A stretch of 6,725 nucleotides of DNA from Alphaproteobacteria bacterium. Lineage in GTDB: Bacteria > Pseudomonadota > Alphaproteobacteria > RS24. The stretch is from the NCBI GenBank assembly GCA_029248825.1, contig JAQWIP010000070.1, forward strand, positions 1 to 6,725. Reading direction: 5' to 3'. The position numbers were made by a program, and so were the translations under genes. The notes beneath the pieces were generated by a model that worked only from the letters and a program-made list of their open reading frames with translations, was not told where the DNA came from and ran no database searches. Positions 5,585 through 6,725 of the stretch are shown piece after piece (the first letter of the stretch is position 1; the number at the start of each line of letters is the position of its first letter).

Positions 5585-6618
5585 GCGTCGAGCGAGACGC
5601 GGCTTTTTGTTAGATGGTTTTGCGTCAGCAGCTCAGCAATTTGAACCGCGTTTAGCGCCGCACCTTTGCGCAAATTATCCGACACCACCCAAATCGACAG
5701 TCCATGTTCGACCGTCGGGTCGACGCGCAAACGCGAGACGAAAGTCTCGTAATCGCCCACGCATTCGATGGGCGTTACATAGCCGTCATCTTCGCGACGA
5801 TCGACCACCAACACGCCGTCTGCGGCCTCGAGGGCATCATAGGCTTGGGTTTCAGAAATCTCGCTTTCAAACTCAATGGTCACCGCTTCCGAATGGCCGA
5901 CAAAAACCGGCACTCGCACGCACGTCACCGCCATGGCGATATCCGGGTCGAGAATTTTTTGCGTCTCCACCTGCATTTTCCATTCTTCTTTGGTGCTGCC
6001 GCCCTTCATAAATTCATCGATATGCGGGATGACATTAAACGCAATCTGCTTGGTAAAATTCTCGCGCTTCAGCTCGTCATTCACAAATACCGCGCGGGTT
6101 TGGGTGAATAATTCATCCATCGCCGACGCACCCGCGCCCGACACCGATTGATAGGTCGAGATCACAAGGCGTTTGATTTTGGCCACATCGTGCAAAGGCT
6201 TTAGCGCCACCATCAATTGCGCTGTCGAGCAATTGGGATTGGCAATAATATTGCGCTTGGTATAGCCCGCCAGCGCCTCTGGATTGACTTCTGGCACAAT
6301 CAAAGGCACATCGTCTTCCATCCGATAAAGCGAGGAATTATCAATGACAATGCAGCCTGCCTCTGCCGCTTTGGGCGCATATTCTTGGGTCGGGCCAGAG
6401 CCGCAGGCGAACAAAGCAATATCGGCTTGGGAAAAATCGTAAAATTCCAAAGCTTGGGCTTTCAGGGTGCGGTCGCCAAAACTGACTTCCTTGCCTTGGC
6501 TTTTCCGCGAGGCCACACAGTCCAGACGCGCCAGCGGAAACTTGCGCTCGTCTAGAATATTGAGAATCTCGCGACCGACATTTCCGGTCGCGCCAACCAC
6601 CGCGACAACATAAGACAT
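5581..6618 (-). CDS. asd: Aspartate-semialdehyde dehydrogenase
   Basis: Reduces L-4-aspartyl phosphate to aspartate 4-semialdehyde with NADPH, the branch point to lysine/diaminopimelate, threonine and methionine; cytoplasmic. The 345-residue protein shows the NADP-binding GATGNVG (9-15), CVASRKSQGK (34-43), IDNSS (92-96), and LIVPEVNPE (106-114). ANPNCSTAQ carries the nucleophile Cys130, and TYQSVSGAG (155-163) follows. VRVPVFVGHSEAV places the substrate arginine at Arg235 and the general acid-base His242. DNLRKGAALNAVQIAE (314-329) closes the domain. Length and motifs are complete. The ATG at 6618 is chosen because GGGAA (6625-6629) lies 6 bases upstream and the Rossmann strand starts at once; the longer frame to 6678 runs through the leuB end. 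leuB stops one base before this start, so the two are cotranscribed and probably coupled. Its stop overlaps the kinase stop. Confidence 0.97.
   Translation of the reverse strand: MSYVVAVVGATGNVGREILNILDERKFPLARLDCVASRKSQGKEVSFGDRTLKAQALEFYDFSQADIALFACGSGPTQEYAPKAAEAGCIVIDNSSLYRMEDDVPLIVPEVNPEALAGYTKRNIIANPNCSTAQLMVALKPLHDVAKIKRLVISTYQSVSGAGASAMDELFTQTRAVFVNDELKRENFTKQIAFNVIPHIDEFMKGGSTKEEWKMQVETQKILDPDIAMAVTCVRVPVFVGHSEAVTIEFESEISETQAYDALEAADGVLVVDRREDDGYVTPIECVGDYETFVSRLRVDPTVEHGLSIWVVSDNLRKGAALNAVQIAELLTQNHLTKSRVSLDA
5585..5608. terminator. Possible bidirectional terminator inside the asd coding end
   Basis: A stem of GCGTC (5585-5589) and GACGC (5596-5600) with a 6-base loop starts directly after the kinase stop. 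On the plus strand it is followed by GGC and five Ts (5604-5608), the pattern of an intrinsic terminator. On the minus strand the same hairpin is followed, past the asd stop, by a T-rich stretch (complement of the A-rich bases at about 5566-5580). It could therefore end both convergent transcripts. The stem is short (5 pairs), so efficiency is uncertain. Confidence 0.5.
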
Positions 6619-6619
6619 A

Positions 6620-6725
6620 TTATTTTCCCAATTCTGTGAGCGCCGCCAAAACAGCATCGCCCATGCCGGACGTGCCAACTTCTTGGCATCCCGCTTGCAT
6701 AATGTCGCCCGTGCGAACGCCTTTG
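6620..6725 (-). CDS. leuB: 3-isopropylmalate dehydrogenase, C-terminal end (5' part outside window)
   Basis: Only the last 34 codons and the TAA (6622-6620) are present. The enzyme oxidatively decarboxylates (2R,3S)-3-isopropylmalate with NAD+ in leucine biosynthesis. The residues KGVRTGDIMQ (1-10 of the fragment) and VGTSGMGDAVLAAL match the conserved LeuB end, in which an RT-DI stretch precedes VGT-x-x-MGDAV. The position before MGD is Gly, where I would expect Glu or Ala. Its stop is followed by a single T and then the asd ATG, and the asd Shine-Dalgarno lies inside its last codons. This leuB-asd order is common in alphaproteobacteria. Confidence 0.92.
   Translation of the reverse strand, partial: KGVRTGDIMQAGCQEVGTSGMGDAVLAALTELGK

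Noticed and set aside
5704..6111. A 135-codon plus-strand frame opposite asd
   Set aside because: It is antisense to a complete, motif-intact asd, with no domain or ribosome site. It is treated as a shadow frame.
1..6725. Mobile elements, CRISPR arrays, tRNA genes, riboswitches or a hidden defence system
   Set aside because: The coding genes occupy nearly all the window, the longest gap without a gene is 117 bases, and I saw no terminal repeats, repeat-spacer pattern, cloverleaf or transposase/nuclease motifs.

Overview
The window looks like a piece of an alphaproteobacterial chromosome of moderate GC content. Three things point there: a four-subunit-type succinate dehydrogenase (SDH) operon in the order sdhC-sdhD-sdhA, leuB followed immediately by asd, and two genes of the ethylmalonyl-CoA (EMC) pathway type. 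I cannot place it more finely than class. It is gene-dense core metabolism. I see no tRNA or rRNA genes, CRISPR arrays, insertion sequences, phage genes or obvious horizontally acquired island.

Layout from left to right. Positions 1-1755 (minus) hold sdhA, whose last residues run off the left edge. sdhD (1807-2187) and sdhC (2187-2591), both minus, overlap by one base. A 117-base gap at 2592-2708 carries the probable sdh promoter. Next come two tandem minus-strand genes: a double-hotdog mesaconyl-CoA hydratase (2709-3773), preceded by a CitE-family (3S)-malyl-CoA thioesterase (3791-4672). A 75-base divergent promoter region (4673-4747) separates these from the only plus-strand gene, a PdxY-like pyridoxal kinase (4748-5584). 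That gene converges on asd (5581-6618, minus) with overlapping stop codons. The right edge holds the last 34 codons of leuB (6620-6725, minus), one base upstream of asd.

How the genes fit together. The CitE-like enzyme and the hydratase handle the C4/C5 CoA thioesters of the EMC pathway: (3S)-malyl-CoA, beta-methylmalyl-CoA and mesaconyl-CoA. Their products (malate, glyoxylate and propionyl-CoA, the last leading to succinate) enter the TCA cycle at the steps around the SDH encoded next to them, so the block reads as a C2/C3-assimilation-to-TCA module. leuB-asd belongs to amino-acid biosynthesis (leucine; lysine, threonine and methionine) and is a common alphaproteobacterial pairing. The kinase supplies pyridoxal phosphate and looks like an independent single-gene unit.

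I found no clear evidence for an undescribed system. The points worth a second look are the EMC-SDH gene neighbourhood, the divergent kinase motifs, the overlapping convergent gene ends with a possible bidirectional terminator inside the asd coding end, and repeats in the two promoter regions.
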